64,000 nucleotides of DNA, taken from CAYJLC01 sp964370735 (GTDB lineage: Bacteria > Bacillota > Clostridia > Oscillospirales > Butyricicoccaceae). The first letter of the stretch is position 1. Every line of letters begins with the position of its first letter. Made by a program: the position numbers and the translations under genes. Positions 15,542-24,289 of the stretch are shown piece after piece. The notes beneath the pieces are model-generated. The model did not search any database. It saw only the letters and a program-made list of their open reading frames with translations, and had not been told where the DNA came from. Where the stretch lies: NCBI GenBank assembly GCA_964370735.1, contig CAYJLC010000007.1:1-64000 (forward strand). Reading direction: 5' to 3'.

Positions 15542-18532
15542 TTATTTTACTTCCTTAAGTTTGCCTACTATTCTAAAAGTTTCTTCGTTTTCATCATAAA
15601 TCGGCTTGCAATTATACGAGTAAAGTACATTTTCACCGCAAGGATGCTTGATATAGCACTCTCCATTACGTTCTCTTAAATCATTTTCATTTCCTAAAAA
15701 TTCTATGCATTCAGGGAACATAAGATTTGCAGTTTCACTCGTTAGAAAATCGTCTATAATTTCAGGTATTCCAAACTTTTCGGCTAGTTTTTTTGATATA
15801 TGAATACTCTTAGTCTTCATATTATAGTCGAAAAACTCATTATTTGTAATAGACGATATTAAATTGTTAAATGCTTTTTCCTGCTGTAACTCTGAAGATG
15901 CTGTAACATACGTCGTAATATCAGTGAACGTGAAATAAAGTCGATTTTCACCCTTTTCATTATGTGAAACCTTACCATTAAGTTTTGCGATTTTATATCC
16001 ATTATTCTTGCTATGCACGCGTCCTACAAACTCTAATTGCCCTGTCGGATCTTCTTTCATTCGCTTCGTGAAATATTTCAATGCATTTATCCCATCTTCT
16101 GGATGCAGTAATTTAATCCCATGATTTTTGAATATCTCGGCTGTTTCTTGTCTTGTATATTCGATAATGTCAAAATACCCTTCATTCGCTTCTATAATTG
16201 TAAAATATTCATCTATTTTCGAAACAAGTATTCCACAAGGAACAAATGAACTTGCGTATCTTGCGTCATTTATGCTCTGAATAATTTCAATACTAGCATC
16301 AGCAGACGTCATTTCGTTCATCGCATTTTTATACTTCTCAAAAAACATTTCGTTTGGCATTGGTTTATCGAAAAAGTATCCTTGAACTGCGTCACAATTC
16401 ATAGATAATAGCATTTCAACTTGTCCAGAAGTTTCAATTCCTTCGGCTATAACATACATACCTAAGCTGTGTGCTAATTTTATGATACCGTTTATAAGCA
16501 TATCATCGCGTCGTTGGAATTTGCTTTCGCTAAAAAAGCTTCTGTCGAGTTTAAGCGTATCAACACTTAGATTTTTAAGCATAGCGAGCGAAGAATACCC
16601 TGCTCCAAAATCGTCAATAGACGTCTTAAATCCATGTTTATTAAGACTTGTGTATAGATTTTCTAGCTCTTCTTCTTTTTCCTCAGAGGCTGATTCTGTA
16701 AGCTCAATTTCGATAAGTTCATGAGGTATTTCGTGTCTATCTACGATTTCTAAAATCTCTGACACAATATTTGGATTATTCAAATTCACTCTCGATAAAT
16801 TAACAGAAATCACCATATAATTTATGCCATTTTCCAGCCATTTTTTAAGCATTATACAAGTTTTTTCAAGCACATATTTATCAAGTTCAGTAATAAACCC
16901 ATCTTTTTCAAAAAGTGGAATGAAATCGTTTGGGAAAATCATATTTCCATCTGTTTCAATCCAACGAACCAACGCTTCTGCACCAATAAGTTTATTATCG
17001 GCTATGCTAAATTTAGGCTGTAAAAAAATAGTAAATTCGTCATTTTCGATTGCAGCTTTTCTTTTGTTTGAAATATCGGCACCACGACGAACCTCGTTTC
17101 TAAAAGTATCGTCATAGTCCCATGTTTTTTTGTGTGGATTTTTCTTTGCCATACTGTGTGCAAGCGAAGTTTTATTGACAATATCGATGACATCAAATTC
17201 GCCTTTTTGAATAAAATATCGTCCATATCTAAATCTAAATTCGTGGTCTGCTAGTTCTGGGACAAGATTTTTAAATGATTTTTCATACTGCTCTCGTTCA
17301 AAATCACTACCATCAAGATAGCCATTTCCAGCGAACATTAAAAATTCATCTACACCAACTCTAGCAAAAATAAACGTTTCTTCCTCCACAGAAACCGATG
17401 CTTCGGCAACTTTTTTCAGCACTAAATTTCCACTTTCAAATCCATATACTTCGTTTATTACATGGAATTTTGCTATGTCCATTTTCTGCATAGTAAACTT
17501 CATATCTTGATTTTTTATTAAAGCTTCTTCGACCAATAGTTGAAATTTCACAAGATTAGGTAGCCCTGTTAGTACATCAAAATGGGCTGCGTGTTTAAGA
17601 GTTTTCACAGAACGGAAATGGTGAACTAAAATATAGCAAACAAGCATTATCAAAAACCAGTAAATTATTATGCAAGCTAGTGTTAGTTGGTCTACGGCAT
17701 CAGTAATATCACCACTGATAACACTCGATTCAACATCCATAACTAGCGCCCAATTTGTATTGCTAATAGGCATATACACCATTGTTTTATCTACGCCATA
17801 ATAGTCATAAATAAAGCCTCCACTTTGCTGATTTATGACATCTTCTTGTGCTTTTTCTACATTTTCACTGCCCATTTCAACAAGGTCACCCTCTGGAATT
17901 TCGCTTTTTCCTTCGTGAGTTTCACAGTTCGAATAAACTAAATTAAACTCTTGGTCTATAAGGTAACTCTGGCCTTTGTTGTCAGTTTCATTTCTATACT
18001 CAACAAAAAAGTTTTCAATAGACACTTCGCAAAGCAATATTGCAATAGTTTCACCGTTTTTTAAAACAGGAGTCGAAACATCAAGAACGATTTCATTTGT
18101 TTTCTCTGAAAGATGTGGATTTGTTACATAAATATCGTTTTCCAAAGCATTTATAAACGATTCATTGTCTGAATAATCAATTATTTGTCCATGTTTTGAA
18201 ATAGCAGTTCCATCAGGTGTTATGTAATAAAAGGCGTCATATCTATCTACTTGGGTCTGATACACCATAAACCTTGACATATCATCTAGTGTTACATTAA
18301 ATTCCACTACATATTCTGAAACTCTATTTAGAGTATCTTCAGCCTCGCTTATCGCACTTTCGACAATATATTCTTGTCGTTTTCCAATTTCTATTAATTC
18401 ACTTAAGGCAGTCTTATTAACAGCCTCAGTTGCAGTATGTTGAAACCAGGCTGTCATAATTGCGATAATTATTGTGACAATTATTGTGTTTATCACTGAA
18501 GAAATCTTTGATTTTGATTTATATTTATTCAT
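15542..18532 (-). CDS. Membrane c-di-GMP phosphodiesterase: Cache, degenerate GGDEF, EAL, PAS-like
   Basis: About 996 aa. One N-terminal helix, an extracellular Cache-like sensor, a second helix, a cytoplasmic GGDEF domain whose motif reads GVDEF, then EAL with intact EAL (AEALVRW), ELTES, DDFGAG, KLDRSF and AEGIET, and a C-terminal PAS-like region. The altered GGDEF suggests no cyclase activity; EAL looks active, so it should degrade c-di-GMP in response to an external ligand. I choose the ATG at 18532 (MNKYKSKSK, behind GAGGG) over the ATG at 18604, which lies about 12 nt from the -10 and would make an almost leaderless message. It is monocistronic, convergent with the hydrogenase operon. 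Confidence 0.88.
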   Translation of the reverse strand: MNKYKSKSKISSVINTIIVTIIIAIMTAWFQHTATEAVNKTALSELIEIGKRQEYIVESAISEAEDTLNRVSEYVVEFNVTLDDMSRFMVYQTQVDRYDAFYYITPDGTAISKHGQIIDYSDNESFINALENDIYVTNPHLSEKTNEIVLDVSTPVLKNGETIAILLCEVSIENFFVEYRNETDNKGQSYLIDQEFNLVYSNCETHEGKSEIPEGDLVEMGSENVEKAQEDVINQQSGGFIYDYYGVDKTMVYMPISNTNWALVMDVESSVISGDITDAVDQLTLACIIIYWFLIMLVCYILVHHFRSVKTLKHAAHFDVLTGLPNLVKFQLLVEEALIKNQDMKFTMQKMDIAKFHVINEVYGFESGNLVLKKVAEASVSVEEETFIFARVGVDEFLMFAGNGYLDGSDFEREQYEKSFKNLVPELADHEFRFRYGRYFIQKGEFDVIDIVNKTSLAHSMAKKNPHKKTWDYDDTFRNEVRRGADISNKRKAAIENDEFTIFLQPKFSIADNKLIGAEALVRWIETDGNMIFPNDFIPLFEKDGFITELDKYVLEKTCIMLKKWLENGINYMVISVNLSRVNLNNPNIVSEILEIVDRHEIPHELIEIELTESASEEKEEELENLYTSLNKHGFKTSIDDFGAGYSSLAMLKNLSVDTLKLDRSFFSESKFQRRDDMLINGIIKLAHSLGMYVIAEGIETSGQVEMLLSMNCDAVQGYFFDKPMPNEMFFEKYKNAMNEMTSADASIEIIQSINDARYASSFVPCGILVSKIDEYFTIIEANEGYFDIIEYTRQETAEIFKNHGIKLLHPEDGINALKYFTKRMKEDPTGQLEFVGRVHSKNNGYKIAKLNGKVSHNEKGENRLYFTFTDITTYVTASSELQQEKAFNNLISSITNNEFFDYNMKTKSIHISKKLAEKFGIPEIIDDFLTSETANLMFPECIEFLGNENDLRERNGECYIKHPCGENVLYSYNCKPIYDENEETFRIVGKLKEVK

Positions 18533-18615
18533 AGTTCCCTCATTCGTTTTTATATCGAAGTCAAACTCCAAATTCGTTAAATTTTCATCAATCTTTTTGT
18601 GCATTCTATATATTA

Positions 18616-18644
18616 ACTATATCAAATTTTACCATAAAAGTCAA
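18616..18644 (-). promoter_or_regulatory. Predicted sigma-A promoter of the GGDEF/EAL gene
   Basis: Minus-strand TTGACT (18639-18644), 17-bp spacer, TATAGT (18616-18621). The expected transcript start near 18609 supports translation from 18532 rather than 18604. Confidence 0.75.
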
Positions 18645-18723
18645 TCTTTTGCCTTAAAAAGAATTCTATAAATCTCTAAAAATCTATACTTTTGAACAGT
18701 GAGTGAACAAGTGATTAAATTTA

Positions 18724-19287
18724 TTATCTGTCCTCTGGTTTTACATATTTAAAGCAATCTGTCGAGTGGTCATTCATAATTCCGACAGCTTCAAGATAAG
18801 AGAAACAAGTGACTGTCCCCATAAATTTAAACCCACGCTTTTTAAGGTCTTTTGACACCCTGTCTGACAATTCATTTCGCGTTGTAACACCGTCAAACGG
18901 ATTATAAACTACTTTATTATCTGTAAAACTCCACAAATAATTTGAAAAACTGCCGAATTCTTCGACCGTTTTGATATAAGATTTAGCGTTTTGAATTGTG
19001 GCTAGTATTTTCGCTTTATTTCGCACTATATCAGCATTTCCCATAAGTTCAGACACTTTTTCATCGCCATAATTTGCAATTTTTTCTGCATCGAAATTAT
19101 CAAAAGCCTTTCTAAAAGCATCACGTTTTTTCAAAATCAAAAGCCACGACAACCCACAGTGAAAGCTTTCTAAAATAAACATCTCGAATAAATGAGCATC
19201 GTCATGCGACGCAATCCCCCATTCATTGTCGTGATAATCGATATAAATTTCTGAATTTTCTAAATTCGGCCAGCCACATCTATGCAT
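18724..19287 (-). CDS. tag: DNA-3-methyladenine glycosylase I
   Basis: 187 aa, the usual length for Tag. It excises 3-methyladenine from alkylated DNA to begin base excision repair. The N-terminus MHRCGWPN, the segment YHDNEWGIASHDD and the C-terminal HSTDC match the family; C4, H19 and the C-terminal His/Cys pair form the zinc-binding snap. The family substrate-pocket segment FEMFILESFHCGLSWLLIL is present. It is a single gene with its own promoter, divergent from recQ. No clear terminator was seen after it. Confidence 0.95.
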   Translation of the reverse strand: MHRCGWPNLENSEIYIDYHDNEWGIASHDDAHLFEMFILESFHCGLSWLLILKKRDAFRKAFDNFDAEKIANYGDEKVSELMGNADIVRNKAKILATIQNAKSYIKTVEEFGSFSNYLWSFTDNKVVYNPFDGVTTRNELSDRVSKDLKKRGFKFMGTVTCFSYLEAVGIMNDHSTDCFKYVKPEDR

Positions 19288-19314
19288 TTCATTACCTCTT
19301 TCATTTTTTCTTTT

Positions 19315-19343
19315 ATTATATCAATTCAAAGACAGGTTTTCAA
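19315..19343 (-). promoter_or_regulatory. Predicted sigma-A promoter of tag
   Basis: Minus-strand TTGAAA (19338-19343), 17-bp spacer, TATAAT (19315-19320), about 27 nt before the start codon. Confidence 0.75.
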
Positions 19344-19368
19344 GCTTTAGCGATGAATTTATATAGAT

Positions 19369-19397
19369 TTGACTAAAATCGAAAAACGTTATATAAT
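19369..19397 (+). promoter_or_regulatory. Predicted sigma-A promoter of recQ
   Basis: TTGACT (19369-19374), 17-bp spacer, TATAAT (19392-19397). Divergent from the tag promoter with 25 bp between the -35 boxes. Confidence 0.8.
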
Positions 19398-19424
19398 AAA
19401 ATAATCACAAAAAGGAGAATTAAT

Positions 19425-21242
19425 TTGGAACATACTTCAATACTAAAAAAATATTTCGGCTTTGATGCATTTAGGACAGGGCAAGAACAGCTTGTGCGCG
19501 AGGTGCTTTCTTCCAATGATGTGCTAGGAATAATGCCTACCGGTGGTGGAAAATCGCTTTGTTTTCAGCTCCCAGCCATAATGCTAGACGGAATTACACT
19601 TGTTATTTCACCTCTTATTTCGCTCATGAAAGATCAGGTTTATTCGTTAAACCAAATCGGTATTAGAAGTGCATACTTAAATTCTTCATTAAATCAAACC
19701 CAAATACAAAAAGCATATCAAAATATACTAAAAGGTGAATATAAAATCATTTATGTCGCACCCGAAAGACTAAATACACCGAGTTTTTTAAATATAGTAT
19801 CAAAAATTAATATTTCTATGATTACAATTGATGAAGCTCATTGTGTTTCTCAATGGGGACAAGATTTTCGACCGAGCTATACAAGAATTTCGGAATTTAT
19901 CGAAACTTTTGACAAAAGACCAGTCATTTCTGCTTATACTGCGACTGCAACTGCAAAAGTTCAAAGTGATATTATAAAACTTTTAGGGCTTAATTCCCCT
20001 TTCGTTTCGGTGAATGGTTTTGATAGAAAAAATCTCTATTTCGAGGTTATTAATACTAAAAATAAAAACCTTTATATAGAAGAAATATTAAAAGAAAACA
20101 AAGGTAAAAGTGGCATTATTTATTGCCAAACGAGAAAGAAAGTCGAGGAACTTTCAGAAAATCTAAACAAATTAGGCTATAATACGACACGCTATCACGC
20201 AGGTCTTACAGACAGCGAAAAAAACAAAAACCAAGACGATTTCATCTTCGATAGGGTGAACATAATTATAGCGACTAACGCTTTTGGAATGGGTATTGAT
20301 AAATCGAATGTGTCATTTGTAATTCACCACGCTATGCCCAAAGATTTAGAAAGCTATTACCAAGAGGCTGGGCGTGCAGGTCGAGATGGCACTAGTGCAA
20401 AATGCTATTTGCTATATGCGCCAAACGATGTTGCAACTGCAAAGTGGCTTATCACAAATTCAACTGATTATTCTGAGTTTGATGAGGAAACATCAAGAAA
20501 ATTACTCCAAAATTCACTCGAAAGATTAAAACAGATGACTTTTTTCTCCACAACAGACGAATGTTTGCGCGAATTTATGCTAAGATATTTCGGAGAACGT
20601 TCGGAAAATTTTTGTGGAAATTGCAGTAATTGTGGAACAAAATTTGTAGAAACAGACTATACTTTAGAGGCTCAAAAAATTCTTTCTTGTATAAAACGTG
20701 TCAATGAAAAGTTCGGAATTTCTACTATTATTGAAATTTTAACTGGTTCTAGCAATGCAAAAATTAAACAATTTGGCTTAGACCAAATTCCAACTTATGG
20801 CATTTCAAAAGTAGATAACGTGACTTTAAGGAAAATTGTCGACCACTTAATTTTAAATGATTATATCTTTAGAACCGAAGAACGCTACCCTATTTTAAAG
20901 CTAGGCGAAAATGCAAACGAAATCCTATATAACGATAAAAAAATCATTTTAAAAACACCTATCGAAAAGAAAAAAATTCTGCTTAAATCTAGCAAAAATA
21001 TAGAACTTTCTTCCGATAAAATCGAATTATTCGACGAACTTAAAGCCCTTCGTCAAAAAATCGCAAAGCGTCGAAGTGTTCCGTCGTATGTTATTTTTTC
21101 TGATAAAACACTCATCGATATGTGCCAAAAAATGCCTACAAACGACGATGAATTTTTGCTTGTTTTAGGGGTTGGTGAACTAAAACTTAAAAACTTTGGG
21201 AAAGAGTTTCTTGATTTAATCAAAACTTTTATCTCGAAATAA
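19425..21242 (+). CDS. recQ: ATP-dependent DNA helicase RecQ
   Basis: 605 aa, full length for RecQ, a 3'-5' helicase in recombination repair and fork restart. Motif I is MPTGGGKSLCFQLP, motif II is DEAH in TIDEAHCVSQWGQDFRP, which also holds the RecQ aromatic-rich loop, and the arginine finger region is QEAGRAGRDG. The zinc domain shows the CX2C of CGNCSNCG with an upstream Cys in ECLREFMLRYFG. Winged helix and a C-terminal HRDC domain (about 525-605) follow. Start is TTG at 19425, eight bases after AAAGGAG. Monocistronic. Confidence 0.96.
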   Translation: MEHTSILKKYFGFDAFRTGQEQLVREVLSSNDVLGIMPTGGGKSLCFQLPAIMLDGITLVISPLISLMKDQVYSLNQIGIRSAYLNSSLNQTQIQKAYQNILKGEYKIIYVAPERLNTPSFLNIVSKINISMITIDEAHCVSQWGQDFRPSYTRISEFIETFDKRPVISAYTATATAKVQSDIIKLLGLNSPFVSVNGFDRKNLYFEVINTKNKNLYIEEILKENKGKSGIIYCQTRKKVEELSENLNKLGYNTTRYHAGLTDSEKNKNQDDFIFDRVNIIIATNAFGMGIDKSNVSFVIHHAMPKDLESYYQEAGRAGRDGTSAKCYLLYAPNDVATAKWLITNSTDYSEFDEETSRKLLQNSLERLKQMTFFSTTDECLREFMLRYFGERSENFCGNCSNCGTKFVETDYTLEAQKILSCIKRVNEKFGISTIIEILTGSSNAKIKQFGLDQIPTYGISKVDNVTLRKIVDHLILNDYIFRTEERYPILKLGENANEILYNDKKIILKTPIEKKKILLKSSKNIELSSDKIELFDELKALRQKIAKRRSVPSYVIFSDKTLIDMCQKMPTNDDEFLLVLGVGELKLKNFGKEFLDLIKTFISK

Positions 21243-21252
21243 CTTAATATTT

Positions 21253-21284
21253 TACCCTAAAGTAATACTTTGGGGTATTTTTTT
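21253..21284 (+). terminator. Intrinsic terminator of recQ
   Basis: TACCCTAAAGTA / TACTTTGGGGTA hairpin (21253-21277) followed by seven T, 11 nt after the recQ stop. Confidence 0.82.
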
Positions 21285-21285
21285 G

Positions 21286-21319
21286 CAAAAAATTAGAGAA
21301 CGCACAAAACGTTCTCTAA
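21286..21319 (-). terminator. Intrinsic terminator of glgP
   Basis: On the minus strand TTAGAGAACG / CGTTCTCTAA (21293-21319) is followed by a T run, directly after the glgP stop. It stands back to back with the recQ terminator. Confidence 0.88.
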
Positions 21320-21325
21320 AAAATA

Positions 21326-23692
21326 TTATTTTACTTCTACTGGTTTGATATCCCAAATTTCATTTGCGTATTGCATAATAGTTCTATCACTTGAGAATGC
21401 ACCTGCATTTGCAATATTCATTAAGCACATTTTCGCAAAACGTCTTTTGTCAGCATACGCTTTAAACACTTCTTCTTGAGCCTCTTTAAATGCTTTAAAG
21501 TCTGCAAGAACGAAATATTCATCAGAGAACTGCCAGTTAATAAGCGAGTCGTGTAACTCCTTAAATTCACCAGTTCCACCGTCGTTTACTGTTCCATCTA
21601 CAAGTGAATTTACAGCACGACGAATGTCTGAATGCTCATCATATAATCCATGCGGATGGTAATGATTGCGTAGCTCCTCTATATCTTCAACTCTTAAACC
21701 GAAGATAAAGTTGTTTTCTTCGCCACTTTCTTCAACTATTTCAACATTAGCGCCGTCATAAGTTCCGAAAGTTGGTGCACCGTTTAACATAAATTTCATA
21801 TTACCAGTACCAGAAGCCTCTTTACCAGCCATAGAAATTTGTTTCGAAATATCTGCTGCTGGGAATAATTTTTCAGCCACAGAAACTCTGTAATTTTCAA
21901 CAAAAAGAACATTAATTTTCTTATTAACAACAGGGTCATTATTGATTAAAGTTTGCATTTTGCAGATAAATTTAATAATAGATTTTGCACGTCTATATCC
22001 TGGGAAAGCCTTAGCTCCGAAGATAAATGTAACTGGTGGCATTTCTTTTTCTGGATTTTGTTTCAATGTTAAATATAAATCCATAATGTAAAGTGCATTT
22101 AAAAGTTGACGTTTATATTCGTGAAGACGCTTAATTTGGATATCAAAAATTGAATCTGGGTTTAATTTGATATCTTGTGTTTTAAGGACAAAATCACAAA
22201 GTTGTTGCTTTTTAATGTGTTTTACATCCATTATTCTGTTTAAAACATTGTCATCATCGATAAATTTCTCAAGTTCTTTTAGTTTTGATAAATCAGTCAC
22301 CCAATCTTCGTTTCCTAAAAGTTCTGTTAAAAGTTCTGATAATTCTTTGTTACAAGAGCGTAACCAGCGTCTTGGAGTAATACCATTTGTTTTATTTTGG
22401 AATTTTTCTGGATATACATTATACCAATCACGAAGTTCTGAATTTTTTAAGATTTCAGTGTGAAGTGCTGCCACACCATTAACTGCTTTAGAACAGTGAA
22501 TAGCAAGATTTGCCATGTGAACCGTAGTTCCTTGAACAATATGCAGTTTCCATAAATCGTGTCCATGAATGCCTTTTGCTTCTAGCGAACCTAGGAAATA
22601 ATTATCAAGTTGATAAATAATTTCACCAATTCTTCTGAAAATTTTATTGATAAGGTAGATATCCCATTTTTCTAGTGCTTCTGATAAAATCGTATGATTT
22701 GTGTATGCAAATGATTTTCCAGCAATTTTAACAGCATCTTCTAAAGAATATCCTTCTTCGTCCATTAAAATACGAACAAATTCCGGAATGCCTAAAACTG
22801 GGTGGGTATCGTTTAATTGGAATGTATGGAACTCATGGAATTTATCGAAATTATCGCCATGAGATAATTTATATTTTCTAACAACATCTTGAATTGATGC
22901 TGATACTAGGAAATATTGTTGACGAAGACGAAGTAATTTTCCTTCTTCGTTTGTGTCATTTGGATATAAAACTCTAGATATATCTTCGGCACGATTTCTC
23001 ATTCTAACAGCATCATCATAACGTTGACTGTTAAACATGTGGAAATCAAACTCTGATAACGCTTCACATTTCCATAATCTTAATGTGTTGATATTTTTTG
23101 ATTTATACGAAATAATCGGAGTGTCATGTGGCACTGCTCTTACAACATAATCATCGAATTTAACCAAAACTGTATGGTGGTCTTTTCTAATGCTAAATGG
23201 ATCACCATATCTAAGCCAAGTATCGGCTGTTTCATGTTGCGATTCATTGACAATTTTTTGCTCGAATAAACCGTTACTATATCTGATACCATAGCCCATC
23301 AAAGGAAGATGCATAGTTGCCCCTGAGTCTAAGAAACACGCAGCTAGACGACCTAAACCGCCATTACCTAAGCCTTTATCTTCTTCGATTTCTTCAACTT
23401 CGTTTAAGTTGAAATTCATTTCTTCTAAAAGTTTTTTTACTTCATCGTATTTGCCAAGATTAATAAGGTTGTTTCCTAAAGCACGCCCCATTAAATACTC
23501 AGCCGAGATATAATACGCTTGCTTTTGTTGTTCATAAGTTTCTTTTGACTCTTCCCAATCGTCTACAATATATTCTAGTAAAACTGCCGATAAACAGTTC
23601 CATACTTGGAATAATTTTGCATCTTCAAGTTTCCTGCCGAAATGCGCCTTGCAATAGCGTTCCATTCCAATTTTTAGTTCATTTGTTGTCAT
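21326..23692 (-). CDS. glgP: Glycogen/starch phosphorylase
   Basis: About 788 aa, of the usual bacterial length. It cleaves alpha-1,4-glucan ends with phosphate to give glucose 1-phosphate, using pyridoxal phosphate. The PLP lysine is in ASGTGNMKFMLNG, preceded by the conserved SKQISMAGKE; GNGGLGRLAACFLDS near the N-terminus and PRRWL in the middle are family landmarks. I choose the ATG at 23692, nine bases after AAAGGTG; the GTG four codons upstream overlaps that ribosome binding site. It stands alone, with no other glycogen genes nearby, and has its own promoter and terminator. Typical role: mobilising stored glycogen. Confidence 0.96.
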   Translation of the reverse strand: MTTNELKIGMERYCKAHFGRKLEDAKLFQVWNCLSAVLLEYIVDDWEESKETYEQQKQAYYISAEYLMGRALGNNLINLGKYDEVKKLLEEMNFNLNEVEEIEEDKGLGNGGLGRLAACFLDSGATMHLPLMGYGIRYSNGLFEQKIVNESQHETADTWLRYGDPFSIRKDHHTVLVKFDDYVVRAVPHDTPIISYKSKNINTLRLWKCEALSEFDFHMFNSQRYDDAVRMRNRAEDISRVLYPNDTNEEGKLLRLRQQYFLVSASIQDVVRKYKLSHGDNFDKFHEFHTFQLNDTHPVLGIPEFVRILMDEEGYSLEDAVKIAGKSFAYTNHTILSEALEKWDIYLINKIFRRIGEIIYQLDNYFLGSLEAKGIHGHDLWKLHIVQGTTVHMANLAIHCSKAVNGVAALHTEILKNSELRDWYNVYPEKFQNKTNGITPRRWLRSCNKELSELLTELLGNEDWVTDLSKLKELEKFIDDDNVLNRIMDVKHIKKQQLCDFVLKTQDIKLNPDSIFDIQIKRLHEYKRQLLNALYIMDLYLTLKQNPEKEMPPVTFIFGAKAFPGYRRAKSIIKFICKMQTLINNDPVVNKKINVLFVENYRVSVAEKLFPAADISKQISMAGKEASGTGNMKFMLNGAPTFGTYDGANVEIVEESGEENNFIFGLRVEDIEELRNHYHPHGLYDEHSDIRRAVNSLVDGTVNDGGTGEFKELHDSLINWQFSDEYFVLADFKAFKEAQEEVFKAYADKRRFAKMCLMNIANAGAFSSDRTIMQYANEIWDIKPVEVK

Positions 23693-23729
23693 ATAAGTCA
23701 ACACCTTTCAATAATGTAATTTATTCTAA

Positions 23730-23758
23730 AGTATACCCATAATCGTACTATTGTACAA
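23730..23758 (-). promoter_or_regulatory. Predicted promoter of glgP
   Basis: Minus-strand TTGTAC (23753-23758), 17-bp spacer, TATACT (23730-23735) with an extended-10 TGG in front. A dyad ACAC..ATGCAT..GTGT (23769-23788) lies just upstream of the -35. Confidence 0.65.
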
Positions 23759-23788
23759 TTAAATCGTAACACTAAATGCATAATGTGT

Positions 23789-24228
23789 CAAGAGTAAAAA
23801 ATAGATGGATTAACTGATTTTTTGTGATAAAAACAGAACTTTACGATAACTTTGTTTGATTTGCACATTTTAATGTATAAACCTACTCTTTTTTTCCCTT
23901 TTTTTACACAATAAATTAAATATTTATAAATTCACCTTTTATTTTTTGGACAAATTTACCAATGATATTTTTTATTGATTTTTCTTGATTTTTCTTGATT
24001 TTTTGGGTTTCAATGCAGTTTTACCAAAAATTCAGTTTGTTCGCTTGCAAATTTACTCATCGATTATATTTTATCAGACACAAATTTGCAAACTTTAATT
24101 TCAGTATTGCAAACTGCTCCCTATTCATATTTTTTTCATATTTAGTATGTCATAGAATTACAAAAACCATATAAACAAGCCTATATTTAGGTATATGTTT
24201 ACAATATGTTACTTTTTCACTTTAGTTA
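23789..24228. other. AT-rich intergenic region without recognisable gene
   Basis: No coding frame, RNA fold or known riboswitch was recognised here. It holds three close copies of TTGATTTTTC (about 23973-24002) and a repeated TTTGCAAA-like motif around 24045-24115. With its flanks, this is the longest non-coding gap in the window (about 590 bp between start codons). Confidence 0.5.
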
Positions 24229-24257
24229 TTTACAAGTATCGCGAATTATGGTATACT
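24229..24257 (+). promoter_or_regulatory. Predicted promoter of the lepA operon
   Basis: TTTACA (24229-24234), 17-bp spacer, TATACT (24252-24257) with TGG in front (extended -10), 32 nt upstream of the lepA start. Confidence 0.75.
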
Positions 24258-24289
24258 ATTATAAATATATGTATATAGAGGTGTAATTC

